A stretch of 64,000 nt of DNA from Mycobacterium florentinum (GTDB taxonomy: Bacteria; Actinomycetota; Actinomycetes; Mycobacteriales; Mycobacteriaceae): assembly GCF_010730355.1 (NCBI RefSeq), contig NZ_AP022576.1, positions 3,720,001 to 3,784,000 of the forward strand, in the 5' to 3' direction. The notes under the pieces are model-generated. The model saw only the letters and a list, made by a program, of their open reading frames with translations. It searched no databases and was not told where the DNA came from. The translations under genes and the position numbers were made by a program. Below, piece after piece: positions 1 through 8,427 of this stretch. Every line of letters begins with the position of its first letter. Positions within the stretch are counted from its first letter, which is position 1.

Positions 1-878
1 CGCTGCTCGACAACCAGGTCGGATTGGCCGACGTCAAACGCGCGGTCGCCGAACTGGAAGATCAGATCGAGGTGCGGGCGCTGCGACTGGCGGCGGGGCT
101 GCCGGTGGCCAACCAGACCAACCACATGCTGTTGGTCGGTCCGCCCGGCACCGGTAAGACCACCACCGCCGAGGCGCTGGGCAAGATCTACGCCGGGCTG
201 GGCATCGTGCGGCATCCGGAGATCGTCGAAGTCAAGCGGGCCGATTTCTGCGGAGAGCACATCGGCGCATCGGGACCGAAGACCAACGAGCTGATCAACC
301 GGTCGCTGGGCCGCATCCTGTTCATGGACGAGTTCTATTCGCTGGTCGAACGCCACCAGGACGGTCGGCCGGACATGATCGGCATGGAGGCGGTCAACCA
401 GCTGCTGGTCGCGCTCGAGGTGCACCGGTTCGACTTCTGCTTCATCGGCGCGGGATACGAGAAGGAAGTCGACGAATTCCTCACCGTGAACCCGGGTCTG
501 GCGGGCCGGTTCAACCGCAAACTGCGATTCGAGTCCTATACGCCCGACGAGTTGGTGGAAATCGCCGTCCGCTACGGCAAACCGCGTGCCACGGTTCTCG
601 ATCCCGCGACCGCCGAGGCGCTGAAAGCCGCGTGCGCGACGCTGCGCGGCTATCGTGCGCCCGATGGCCAGCACGGCATCGACGCCATGCATAACGGTCG
701 GTTCGCGCGCAATGTCGTTGAGCGCGCGGAGCGGCTCCGGGACTCGCGGGTGGCCGCACAGCATCGCGTCGACAAAGGGTCGGTGACGGTGGAGGATCTG
801 CAAACGCTACGTACCCAGGACGTCGTTGCGGCGGTGAAGGACGCGTGTGCGGAAAAGCATGTGCCGATAGTGCTTTGA
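1..878 (+). CDS. eccA2: EccA2-like ESX AAA+ ATPase, C-terminal part (5' end outside window)
   Basis: The reading frame is open from base 3 and ends at 876-878, so only about the last 291 residues are visible. They form a CbxX/CfqX-type AAA+ domain with Walker A GPPGTGKTT near the start and Walker B-like LFMDEFYSL. EccA proteins are cytosolic ATPases that act with EspG chaperones on PE/PPE and Esp substrates. A separate, complete eccA1 lies at 25856-27577, so this copy belongs to the neighbouring ESX system. Its place just upstream of mycP1 on the same strand matches eccA2 (Rv3884c) of ESX-2. No other ESX-2 gene is visible. The paralogue assignment rests mainly on position. Confidence 0.8.
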   Translation, partial: LLDNQVGLADVKRAVAELEDQIEVRALRLAAGLPVANQTNHMLLVGPPGTGKTTTAEALGKIYAGLGIVRHPEIVEVKRADFCGEHIGASGPKTNELINRSLGRILFMDEFYSLVERHQDGRPDMIGMEAVNQLLVALEVHRFDFCFIGAGYEKEVDEFLTVNPGLAGRFNRKLRFESYTPDELVEIAVRYGKPRATVLDPATAEALKAACATLRGYRAPDGQHGIDAMHNGRFARNVVERAERLRDSRVAAQHRVDKGSVTVEDLQTLRTQDVVAAVKDACAEKHVPIVL

Positions 879-1018
879 TCAGGCACTAACCGCTCGCGAA
901 TTTGCTCGGGCCCCCGGTGGCCAGCGTTGCGGGAAACGCGTTGTCCCCGCGGCCGAAAAGCTTAAGATGCACGCAGGCCCGCGACCGGGACAGTGCGGTC
1001 ACGAAACCAGGCTGACGA

Positions 1019-2380
1019 ATGGAGCGTCCGGCGGTGCACCGTATCTTCCTGATCACGGTGGCATTGACGCTAGCCATGGTCAGTGCACCTCCCGCCGTAG
1101 CGGTTGCGCCGCCCTTGATTGACTCGACGGCGGTACCACCCGATGTGACGGGTCCCGATCAGCCGCTCGAACAGAAGCGCGTCTGTAAGGCGCCGTTGTC
1201 GCTGCCCGGCACCAATTTCCACGATGCGCCATGGCCGAATACCTACCTCGGTGTCACGCAGGCCCAGAAGTTCGCGACCGGCGCGGGAGTCACGGTCGCC
1301 GTGATCGATACCGGGGTGGACGCCTCACCACGGGTCCCCGCGGAGCCGGGTGGCGACTTCGTCGTCAAGGACGGCAACGGGCTCTCCGACTGCGATTCGC
1401 ACGGGACGCTCACCGCGTCCATCATCGGCGGGCGTCCCTCGCTGACGGACGGCTTCGTCGGTGTCGCGCCCGATGCGCGGTTGGTCTCGGTGCGCCAGAC
1501 GTCGGAGGCGTTCGAGCCGAAGGATTCCCAGCCCGATACAGGCGACCCGAACGCCACGCCGGCCGCGGGCTCCGTCCGCAGCCTGGCCCGCGCGGTGGTG
1601 CACGCCGCGAATCTGGGCGCCGGCGTGATCAATATCAGCGAGGCCGCCTGTTTCAAGGCCAAGAAGCAGGTCGACGAGACGACCTTGGGCGGAGCGCTCA
1701 ACTACGCGGTCAACGTCAAGGGCGCGGTCGTCGTCGTCGCGGCCGGCAACGTGGGTGGGGATTGCCAGCAGAATCCGCCGCCCGACGCGTCCATTCCCTC
1801 CGATCCCCGCGGTTGGCAAGGGGTTCAGACGATCGTCACCCCCGCGTGGTACGCGCCGCTGGTGCTCACCGTCGGGGGCGTCGGGCAAAACGGAGCGCCG
1901 AGCGAGTTCTCGATGCACGGACCATGGGTGAGCGTGGCGGCGGCCGCCGACAACGTGATTGCGCTCGGCCCCGGCGGCGACCCGGTGGATGCGTTGTCGG
2001 GCAAGGAGGGTCCGGTGCCGATCGCCGGGACCTCGTTCGCCGCGGCGTACGTGTCCGGTCTGGCGGCGCTGGTGCGACAGAAATTTCCCGACCTGACGCC
2101 GGCTCAGGTCATGCACCGGATCATCGCGACCGCGCGCCACCCCGGCGGCGGGGTCGACGACTCCGTCGGCGCGGGCATCATCGATGCGGTCGCCGCGCTC
2201 ACCTGGGACATCCCACCCGGTCCGCCGGCGCCGGTGGATCCGGTCAAAGCGATTCAAGCCCCGGTGCCCGTGCCGGGCCCCGATCACGGGCCGATCGATG
2301 CTGTCACGATGGGGGTCATGAGTTTGATCGTCGCGCTGGGATTGGCCGCGTTGGTCGGGCGAGCCCTGAAACGGCGCTGA
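1019..2380 (+). CDS. mycP1: MycP1 mycosin, membrane-anchored subtilisin-like serine protease of ESX-1
   Basis: This is a 453-residue subtilase. A hydrophobic signal segment at about residues 8-30 leads to an extracytoplasmic catalytic domain with the triad D97 (VIDTGVD), H128 (DSHGT) and S339 (GTSFAAA) and the oxyanion Asn N244 (AAGN). A proline-rich linker and one C-terminal membrane helix (about 428-447) followed by RRR anchor it in the membrane. Mycosins are needed for ESX complex stability, and MycP1 cleaves EspB, encoded here at 9880. The gene is followed after 8 bp by eccE1, as in other ESX-1 loci. The ATG at 1019 places the signal peptide at the N-terminus. Confidence 0.95.
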   Translation: MERPAVHRIFLITVALTLAMVSAPPAVAVAPPLIDSTAVPPDVTGPDQPLEQKRVCKAPLSLPGTNFHDAPWPNTYLGVTQAQKFATGAGVTVAVIDTGVDASPRVPAEPGGDFVVKDGNGLSDCDSHGTLTASIIGGRPSLTDGFVGVAPDARLVSVRQTSEAFEPKDSQPDTGDPNATPAAGSVRSLARAVVHAANLGAGVINISEAACFKAKKQVDETTLGGALNYAVNVKGAVVVVAAGNVGGDCQQNPPPDASIPSDPRGWQGVQTIVTPAWYAPLVLTVGGVGQNGAPSEFSMHGPWVSVAAAADNVIALGPGGDPVDALSGKEGPVPIAGTSFAAAYVSGLAALVRQKFPDLTPAQVMHRIIATARHPGGGVDDSVGAGIIDAVAALTWDIPPGPPAPVDPVKAIQAPVPVPGPDHGPIDAVTMGVMSLIVALGLAALVGRALKRR

Positions 2381-2388
2381 CGAAGCTC

Positions 2389-3789
2389 ATGCGATCACTA
2401 CGACTCCGGTTCAGCAGCGGTCACGTGATGTGGACGGCTGCCCTCGCGCCGCTGTGCATCCTGCTGTTCATGGGCACCCGATACCACTGGGCCGGCCCGA
2501 CGCTGGTGGCGATCGGCGCTGTGGTCGCGACCGTCACCTTCCGCGGCCGGCGTCTCACCGGCTGGGTGGTGGCGATGTTCGCCTGGCTGTTGCGACACCG
2601 CAGGTCTCCCGAACTCCCCTCGGAGGCCGAGGTCGGTGCCACCGTCCTGCCCGGCGACCACGTGGCCGTGCGCTGGCAAGGCGACGATCTGGTCGCGGTC
2701 ATCGAGCTCATTCCGCGGCCGTTCACCCCGACGGTCGTAGTCGACGGGAAGGCCAACACCGACGACGTGGTCGACACTCGGCTGCTGGAGCAGTTGCTTG
2801 CGGTGCACTGTCCCGATCTGGAGGCCGATGTCGTGTCGGCCGGCTTCCGGGTCGGCAACACGGCATCCGCGGAGGCGCGCAGCCTGTATCAGGAAGTGAT
2901 CGGCCGTGATCCGGCGCCGGCCTACCGCCGGACCTGGATTGTGATGCGCGCCGATCCACGGCGCGCTCAGGCGTCGGCCCGGCGTCGCGATGAGGGGGCC
3001 AAAGGGATCGCCCGCTACCTGGTGGCGTCGACGACACGGATCGCCGACCGGCTGGCCAGCCATGGTGTGGATGCCGAATGTGCGCGCAGTTTCGACGATT
3101 TCGACCACGCCACCGAGATCAGCTTCGTGCGGGAGAAGTGGTCGAAGATCAAGGGGCAGGACAACTTCACCGCCGCCTACATCGCACCCGGCGGCCCGGA
3201 TGTGTGGTGGTCGGCGCCCGCCGATCACACCATCACCCGGGTCCGCATCGCCGCGGGGCAGGCGCCCCGGTCCACGGTGCTGCTGACCACCGCCGACAAG
3301 CCGAAACGGCCGCGCGGGTTTTCGCGGGTATCCGGTGGCCAGCGTGCCGCGCTGCAGGGCCAGACCGTCGTCTCCGGCCGTCACTGGCAGCTGCCGATCG
3401 GGTCGGCGGGCGTACTGGTGGGCGAAACGGCGAGCAAGTATCCGGTCTACATGCCGTTCGACGATGTCGACGCGAGCATCAACCTGGGTGATGCCCGCGC
3501 CTTCATGCAATTCGCCGTCCGTGCGGCGGCCGCGGGCGGAACCGTAACGCTCGCAGCGCATTTCCAGGAATTCGCCGACCTGATCGGTGCGGAGGTCGGG
3601 CCGGAGTCGAAGGTGGCGTGGCCGCACGCGACGACCTATCTGGGCCGGCATTCCGGCGTGGACCGGGTAATCCTGCGCAACAACGTCATCAGTACGCCAC
3701 GACACCGCCAACTGCCGATCCAGCCGGTTACCCAGCCCGACGAAAGCCGCTACCTGGCCGCGCTTCCGGGTCGCCGGGACCGCTCCTGA
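2389..3789 (+). CDS. eccE1: EccE1, ESX-1 core membrane component
   Basis: The product has 466 residues, close to the roughly 462 I recall for the M. tuberculosis protein. Two hydrophobic segments near the N-terminus (about residues 12-28 and 32-50) are followed by a large soluble domain with the conserved EccE1 stretches GDHVAVRWQG, IELIPRPFTP, RRTWIV and ATTYLG. EccE sits at the outer edge of the ESX inner-membrane complex (EccB-C-D-E). The frame stays open upstream through mycP1, but the ATG at 2389, 8 bp after the mycP1 stop, gives the family-like MRSLRLRF start. A decayed duplicate of the 3' end of this gene lies at 9682-9873. Confidence 0.93.
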   Translation: MRSLRLRFSSGHVMWTAALAPLCILLFMGTRYHWAGPTLVAIGAVVATVTFRGRRLTGWVVAMFAWLLRHRRSPELPSEAEVGATVLPGDHVAVRWQGDDLVAVIELIPRPFTPTVVVDGKANTDDVVDTRLLEQLLAVHCPDLEADVVSAGFRVGNTASAEARSLYQEVIGRDPAPAYRRTWIVMRADPRRAQASARRRDEGAKGIARYLVASTTRIADRLASHGVDAECARSFDDFDHATEISFVREKWSKIKGQDNFTAAYIAPGGPDVWWSAPADHTITRVRIAAGQAPRSTVLLTTADKPKRPRGFSRVSGGQRAALQGQTVVSGRHWQLPIGSAGVLVGETASKYPVYMPFDDVDASINLGDARAFMQFAVRAAAAGGTVTLAAHFQEFADLIGAEVGPESKVAWPHATTYLGRHSGVDRVILRNNVISTPRHRQLPIQPVTQPDESRYLAALPGRRDRS

Positions 3790-3937
3790 CGGTCCCGGCC
3801 CAGCGAGCCTGGATGCCAAGATGAACAGGGATTTAACTGCATTCGTGGTGCGGCGCGCCGCCTTACACTAAGAGTCTGCGTGGCCGAGGCACTCGCCCAG
3901 GCAGGCCAGCGATCCCCGACGCAAAGGATGATCTGAC

Positions 3938-4285
3938 GTGCAACCACACGAGCATCCGCAGGCCACTGCGGTGATGGGCGAATTCAAGAAATTCAGCGAC
4001 GTCCTCGAGGGCGCCTTGAAGCAGAGGGGCACCGGCTCCTTCACCGCCAAGGACGAAACCGAGACGGTCGAGGTGGTCATCAACGGTGACATGTGTGTGA
4101 CGCAGGTAAACATCGAGGACGGCCTGTTGCGGCGGGGCGCCGAGACGGTGCAGGAGCGCATCAACGAGGCGCTGATGAGGGCGAACGCCGAAGCGTCGGC
4201 GAGCATCGAGGCCAGCCAGCTGGCGACCTTCGAAAAGCTGACCGAAATCGTCGACTCGCTGCAGAAGATCACCGGGGAGGACTAG
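3938..4285 (+). CDS. espL: EspL, YbaB/EbfC-like ESX-1 associated protein
   Basis: This 115-residue protein has the same length as the EspL I recall. It shows the YbaB-type core GSFTAKDETETVEV, VINGD and IEDGLL followed by an amphipathic helix rich in Ala and Glu. EspL is a small cytosolic ESX-1 protein that stabilises EspE, EspF and EspH in M. marinum. The start is GTG at 3938, preceded by AAAGGATG. In M. tuberculosis espL lies between espB and espK. Here it follows eccE1, and the espB-espK gap (11350-11501) holds no copy, so the gene has moved relative to espB. Confidence 0.85.
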   Translation: MQPHEHPQATAVMGEFKKFSDVLEGALKQRGTGSFTAKDETETVEVVINGDMCVTQVNIEDGLLRRGAETVQERINEALMRANAEASASIEASQLATFEKLTEIVDSLQKITGED

Positions 4286-4335
4286 GCGAGACGACGTTCG
4301 GCTGCGGGCTAGCGTTCAGGGGATACGGTCAACCG

Positions 4336-4663
4336 GTGCAGCTGTTCGTCGTGGGGCCGCCGAGGTGCGGGCTGACCACCGGCACCGAGCGCAGGAAATG
4401 GCCGACCCGGCCGGCCCGCAGGCGGTCATGAGCGAAATCGCCGGCCCCTGCGCGATCTGGGGCGAGAAGAACCCGAGGTATGCGATGAAGCTGGACATCC
4501 CGCGGCGATGCTTACCCGACGCAATCGTGGCATTCGTTCTGCGCGATCCGCGTGAGGTCGTCAACTCCTGCACCATGCGCTTGCGCCCCGGGACCGCATC
4601 GACTCCGACGATCCAGCCTGGCCGCAGGTCGACGAGCTCGCACAGCGCTTCGGTTCCAACTGA
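4336..4663 (+). pseudogene. Decayed sulfotransferase-family gene
   Basis: Three consecutive coding-like pieces lie in different frames. The first (from GTG 4336) reads QLFVVGPPRCGLTT, like the 5'-phosphosulfate-binding loop of sulfotransferases (usually GxPRSGTT). The second reads WGEKNPRYAMKL and AFVLRDPREVVNSC, like the 3'-phosphate motif. The third, 4583-4663, reads DRIDSDDPAWPQVDEL and ends in TGA. The whole is about 110 codons, whereas the family usually has 250-350, so most of the middle is gone and at least two frame changes remain. The assignment rests on the two cofactor motifs. It directly precedes the GT9 pair. Confidence 0.6.
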
Positions 4664-4669
4664 ACGGGT

Positions 4670-5701
4670 TTGAGAAGCGTGCTCAACGATTTGTTGCAGG
4701 CGGAAAACCCCGCGGTCTGTTTCGTCACCAATGTCGGCGACGCCGTAATGGCGCTGCCAACGTTGCGCGCGCTGGGCGAAATGTTCAGCTCCCCAATCAC
4801 ATTGATCTGTCCCAAGGCCGCATTCGACCTGTGCTTCCGGGAGGTAAGCCGTCGGCTGGTGGATGTCACCGGGCTTCCCCTGACGGGTCCGCCCCCACTG
4901 CCGGGACGACCGGAGCGGCCTCTCGATTACGAGGCACTGGCCTCAGAGATCGGTCCCGTCGACGTCTTCATCGACACATTGCCGTGGAGTTCGTTGTCGA
5001 GCGTGCTTATTCGTCCGCTGCTGCAACGCCTGGCACCCGCGACGAGTATCGGGTTCTCCGCCGGTGTTTACGACGTCGTCGTCCCCAAGGGGGAGTGTCA
5101 CGCCGCGGACCTGACGTTCAAGCTGGCACAGCTATTCGACCCGTCGCTGCGCATCGAGAACTACGCGCAGCCGCTCCCCATACCCGCGACCGTGCAGGAG
5201 CAAGCCCGATCGGCCCGGGCCGCGGCTCCCGCCGGGGCCAAGGTGCTCGTCGTGCACGCGGACAGCAATTGGACGGAGAAGTGCTGGCCGGTAACCAGAT
5301 TCATCGATCTGCTGGACCGGTTCTTGTCGCGCCACCCCGAGTTCGTGGTCTGGGTGGTCGGGATGGGCTACGAGGAGCTCAACGTGGGACGCCACGGTGA
5401 TCGCGTCTTCGCGCAGCTCGGGCTGCCGCTCGACCTCACCATGGGCCTGGTCGCAACCGCAGACCTTTTCGTCGGGATAGATTCCAGCATGCTGCACGCC
5501 GCCGATCTGGCGCGGGTGCCGGGCGTCGGGCTTTTCGGCCCCACGCGCGCCGCGACATGGGGGTTCAGGTTTGCGCCGCATCGTCACGTCGAAATGAGCA
5601 CCATGGCCGATATCACCGTGGAGGCGGCCCTGGATGCGATGGAAGAGCTCGTCGATCGGCGTGATGGCGATGTGCTGCGACGCCACGGCCCGGCCGTTTA
5701 A
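4670..5701 (+). CDS. Family 9-type glycosyltransferase (heptosyltransferase-like), copy A
   Basis: The 343 residues have the two-domain GT-B plan of glycosyltransferase family 9. The N-terminal domain carries TNVGDAVMALPTLRAL, as in the GD-L-PTLRAL motif of WaaC/WaaF-type enzymes. The C-terminal domain carries VVHADSNWTEKCWP and GIDSSMLHAADLARVPGVG followed by LFGPT, the nucleotide-sugar site. GT9 members normally transfer heptose to LPS, which mycobacteria lack, so the acceptor is unknown. The start is TTG at 4670 or GTG at 4679; no strong ribosome site is visible. It begins 6 bp after the sulfotransferase relic and is followed by a close paralogue. Confidence 0.8.
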   Translation: MRSVLNDLLQAENPAVCFVTNVGDAVMALPTLRALGEMFSSPITLICPKAAFDLCFREVSRRLVDVTGLPLTGPPPLPGRPERPLDYEALASEIGPVDVFIDTLPWSSLSSVLIRPLLQRLAPATSIGFSAGVYDVVVPKGECHAADLTFKLAQLFDPSLRIENYAQPLPIPATVQEQARSARAAAPAGAKVLVVHADSNWTEKCWPVTRFIDLLDRFLSRHPEFVVWVVGMGYEELNVGRHGDRVFAQLGLPLDLTMGLVATADLFVGIDSSMLHAADLARVPGVGLFGPTRAATWGFRFAPHRHVEMSTMADITVEAALDAMEELVDRRDGDVLRRHGPAV

Positions 5702-5725
5702 GCTCTCGCTGGAGGTTGGTCGGGT

Positions 5726-6769
5726 TTGAGCGAGATCACTGTTCTACAAGGTGGGCGCAGGTCAAGCGTCGAGCCCGACATGCTTGCCGGCCTGCTGCGG
5801 GCACGCACCCCGGCGGTGTATTTCTCCACGCTGATCGGGGACGCGCTGCTGACGCTGCCGACGCTGCGGGCGCTGGCCGAAATGTTCACCGCCCCAATCA
5901 CGTTGATCTGCCCCAAGATCGCCTTCGACCTTTGCTTCCACGCGGTCAGCCCCCGCCTGATCGACATCACCGGTATCGCCCCCGGCGGACCTCCGATCGG
6001 GCGGGAAGCAAGTCAAACCCTCGACTACGACGCCCTGGTGGCCGACATCGGCGCCGTAGACGTCTTCATCAACGCTGTCCCGTGGGACGTCCCGTCGAAC
6101 CTTTTCATTCAGCCCCTGTGGCGCCGCCTGGCTCCCACCACGAGCATCGGTTTCCCGACCGACGACGACTACGACATCATCATCCCGAGAGATCTGCCGC
6201 ACGCGGCCGACCTGACCTTCAAATTGGCCCGGCTGTTCGATCCGTCGCTGCGGCTCGAAAGCTACGACCAGCCAGTGCCTCTCGCGCCGTCCGTGCAACA
6301 CGCGGCACGCTCCATGCGCGCCGCCGTGCCCGCCGGGGTCAAGGTGCTGGTGGTGCATGCCGACGCGGGCTGGACGGAGAAACGATGGCCGGCAACCAGA
6401 TTCATCGACGTGCTGGACCGCTTTTTGTCGCGCCACCGCGACTTCGTGGCCTGGGTGGTGGGGATGGGCGACGAGGAACTCAATGTCGGGCGTGAGCGCG
6501 ATCGCGTCTTTCCCCATCTCGGGCTGCCGCTCGACCTCGCGATGGGCTTGGTCGCGCACGCGGATCTGTTCCTGGGTGTCGACTCGGCGATGCTGCACGC
6601 CGCCGATCTGGCGAAGGTGCCCGGCGTCGGCCTTTTCGGGCCGACCCGCCCTGAACTGTGGGGTTTCAGATTCGGGCCGCACCGGCACGTCGATAGGAGC
6701 TCCATGACGGAGATCACCGTGGAAGACGTGCTCGACGCGATGGAAAGCCTTGTCGCAGAGCATGTCTAA
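5726..6769 (+). CDS. Family 9-type glycosyltransferase (heptosyltransferase-like), copy B
   Basis: This 347-residue tandem paralogue is, by eye, roughly two-thirds identical to copy A over its whole length. It keeps the GT9 features: IGDALLTLPTLRAL, FDLCFHAVSPRL, VVHADAGWTEKRWP and LGVDSAMLHAADL followed by LFGPT. The start is TTG at 5726, 10 bp after GGAGG at 5711-5715. The same CGGGTTTGAG context occurs at the start of copy A, so the duplicated unit included the start region. It overlaps the DUF4254 gene by 8 bp, which suggests translational coupling. Substrate and acceptor are unknown. Confidence 0.82.
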   Translation: MSEITVLQGGRRSSVEPDMLAGLLRARTPAVYFSTLIGDALLTLPTLRALAEMFTAPITLICPKIAFDLCFHAVSPRLIDITGIAPGGPPIGREASQTLDYDALVADIGAVDVFINAVPWDVPSNLFIQPLWRRLAPTTSIGFPTDDDYDIIIPRDLPHAADLTFKLARLFDPSLRLESYDQPVPLAPSVQHAARSMRAAVPAGVKVLVVHADAGWTEKRWPATRFIDVLDRFLSRHRDFVAWVVGMGDEELNVGRERDRVFPHLGLPLDLAMGLVAHADLFLGVDSAMLHAADLAKVPGVGLFGPTRPELWGFRFGPHRHVDRSSMTEITVEDVLDAMESLVAEHV

Positions 6770-7385
6770 CCGAAGCGACGGGCCGCGGCGCCCGTATGAC
6801 GGCGTCGACCTCGGCGCGCTCGGTGGTTCGACGAATGAAGATCTTGTCGCCGCGGTGCGCCAGTTCTACGACATCGCCATGTTGTGGCACCGGGAGGAGC
6901 CGCCAGATTCCCCGGATCGCGGGGACATTGCGGCGAAGGCACTGCACCTGCATGCGCTGAACTTTGCGCTGTGGCATCACGAAGACGCCGTCCGCCGACC
7001 GGGCGCCGACGACCATGAGGTGGCTCTCCAGAAGCGGCGCATCGACAATGTCAACGCGCTGCGAAACGCGGCCATCGAAGACATCGACGCCGGCCTGCTT
7101 GATGGCGTGGAGCTGAATCCAACCGCACCGCTGCACACCGAAACTCCCGGCACCATCGTCGACCGGCTATCCGTTCTTGCGCTGCGGATTGTGCACACGA
7201 ATCGTGCGGACCGGCCCGGTGCCCGCCTGGCGGTGCTCGACGAGCAGTACGCCGATCTGTTCGGCGGGCTTGAGCAGTTTCTCGCGCGCCTGCTGGCCGG
7301 AGAGGTCCGCTTCAAGGTGTACCGGCAATTCAAGTCGCCGGCCCAACGTAACTACTGCGATTTGTTCGAGGAGCGCGATCAATAG
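6762..7385 (+). CDS. DUF4254 family protein
   Basis: This 207-residue, mostly helical soluble protein resembles the DUF4254 family. Visible stretches are LHALNFALWHHEDAVR, KRRIDNVNALRNAAIEDID, TETPGTIVDRLSVLALR and a C-terminal YRQFKSPAQRNYCDL. I know no established biochemical role. DUF4254 genes tend to sit beside glycosyltransferases in bacterial glycan clusters, which fits here: it overlaps GT9 copy B by 8 bp (ATG 6762, GT9 stop 6767-6769). Its 3' end overlaps the convergent GT2-like gene by 7 bp. The family call is from motif memory. Confidence 0.7.
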   Translation: MSNRSDGPRRPYDGVDLGALGGSTNEDLVAAVRQFYDIAMLWHREEPPDSPDRGDIAAKALHLHALNFALWHHEDAVRRPGADDHEVALQKRRIDNVNALRNAAIEDIDAGLLDGVELNPTAPLHTETPGTIVDRLSVLALRIVHTNRADRPGARLAVLDEQYADLFGGLEQFLARLLAGEVRFKVYRQFKSPAQRNYCDLFEERDQ

Positions 7386-8155
7386 GCCGCGGCCGCCCAC
7401 CATCGCGTCCAGTCGAGGTACGGGTCCTTGTGTCCTTCGTACTGAAGATGAAGTGCCAGTGACGGTATCGGGGTGAAGAGGGCAACCTGCTCGCGCCAGA
7501 TCGTATTGATGGTCGATGCCTCGAAGATGTGGTGCTCTTGGCCGTAGGGCGTGCTCGAGTGTCGGGCAAGCAACTCGAAGAGCTCCCAATTTCGTCCCAG
7601 CGTCTCGAGCTCTATCCAGCATGTGTTGGTGGTGTGCGTGTTCGTCCGCCAGTGCCGCTCGGTGCCGTATACGACTCGGCAGTCCTCCCGGCTGAATATC
7701 GGGTGCCGATAGTTATCCGGGTCGTCATAGGGGTGCAGTGCTACTTCCCGGCCGCCCAGTTTGTCCCGGAGAAGCTTGTGTACGTCGAACATCTCCTGGA
7801 TCGCCGACGGGGTGTGCAAGTAGTCGTCCTCGACGAGATAGACGAGCTCGCGCGCATCGTCGCGCGCCCTGGAGAATGAGGCTAGGCAGGACGCGTTGTA
7901 TCCCCGGTCATCGAGCGCGATGAATTCGACCGGGTGGTCGCAGGTTTCGAGTATCCGGTGCAGGGTCGGCAGCACCTCGGGGGACGAGTGATCGTCGAAG
8001 ACCCGCAAGATGATGTCGCCCTCCGCGCGATTGATCGACGTGACGAGCGATTGCGTACAGCGAAGCATGACTTCGCTCTTCGGTGCATCGACATAGCGCT
8101 GCCCACCGTGCACGTTGATCTCGGAGTGGGTCTGAAGGTGAATGTCGAGTTTCAT
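7379..8155 (-). CDS. GT2-like glycosyltransferase
   Basis: The 258 residues read as a GT-A fold glycosyltransferase. An N-terminal nucleotide-binding region contains INRAEGDIILRVFDDHSS and FIALDDRGYNASC, followed by ELVYLVEDDYLHTP, where EDD occupies the place of the metal-binding DxD motif. The rest (HWRTNTHTTNTCWIE, YGQEHHIFEAST) is a plausible acceptor domain. No signal peptide or membrane helix is seen. ATG at 8155 overlaps the stop of the upstream TauD-like remnant in a 4-bp ATGA, so the two were one operon on the minus strand. Donor and acceptor cannot be read from sequence. Confidence 0.72.
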   Translation of the reverse strand: MKLDIHLQTHSEINVHGGQRYVDAPKSEVMLRCTQSLVTSINRAEGDIILRVFDDHSSPEVLPTLHRILETCDHPVEFIALDDRGYNASCLASFSRARDDARELVYLVEDDYLHTPSAIQEMFDVHKLLRDKLGGREVALHPYDDPDNYRHPIFSREDCRVVYGTERHWRTNTHTTNTCWIELETLGRNWELFELLARHSSTPYGQEHHIFEASTINTIWREQVALFTPIPSLALHLQYEGHKDPYLDWTRWWAAAAY

Positions 8156-8427
8156 ATCGTCACCTGTCGCAGGACCGGAGCAGCATCGTGCGAAAGACCG
8201 CGGACCAATCCGAGTCCGAGCCGCGGATACCCGAGGTTATCTCCATGAGCAGCAACCGTTCTAGGTTCGTGGACGTGGTGAGTCACCCTGAGCTGCAGCA
8301 GCGCTGCGCGCAGCCGATCCACCACGCTCGGGTCGAGATCGCCGCCGAGGCGCACGCCATCGATGCGCGCGCCAATGTGGGTGCCCAATTGGGTGACGGT
8401 GAGGGCGATTTCCGCCGGCCTTACCAT
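8152..8427 (-). pseudogene. TauD/TfdA-type dioxygenase, internally deleted remnant
   Basis: The 91-codon frame begins at ATG 8427 behind a strong AGGAGGGA site. Its first 38 or so residues (LTVTQLGTHIGARIDGVRLG, then a Leu/Ala helix) match the N-terminus of the Fe(II)/2-oxoglutarate dioxygenases of the TauD family. The last residues, PVLRQVTI, resemble the usual C-terminal RVLRRVTI. Family members have about 280-300 residues, and the HxD...H iron-binding motif region is absent. The best reading is a large internal deletion that left both ends; the short middle part is not recognisable. It cannot be an active oxygenase. Confidence 0.5.

Noticed and set aside
2398..3819. A 473-codon minus-strand frame opposite eccE1
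   Set aside because: Same kind of antisense shadow; eccE1 on the plus strand is clearly real.
4670..6769. GT9 pair as true LPS heptosyltransferases
   Set aside because: Mycobacteria have no LPS; only the fold and nucleotide-sugar site are supported.
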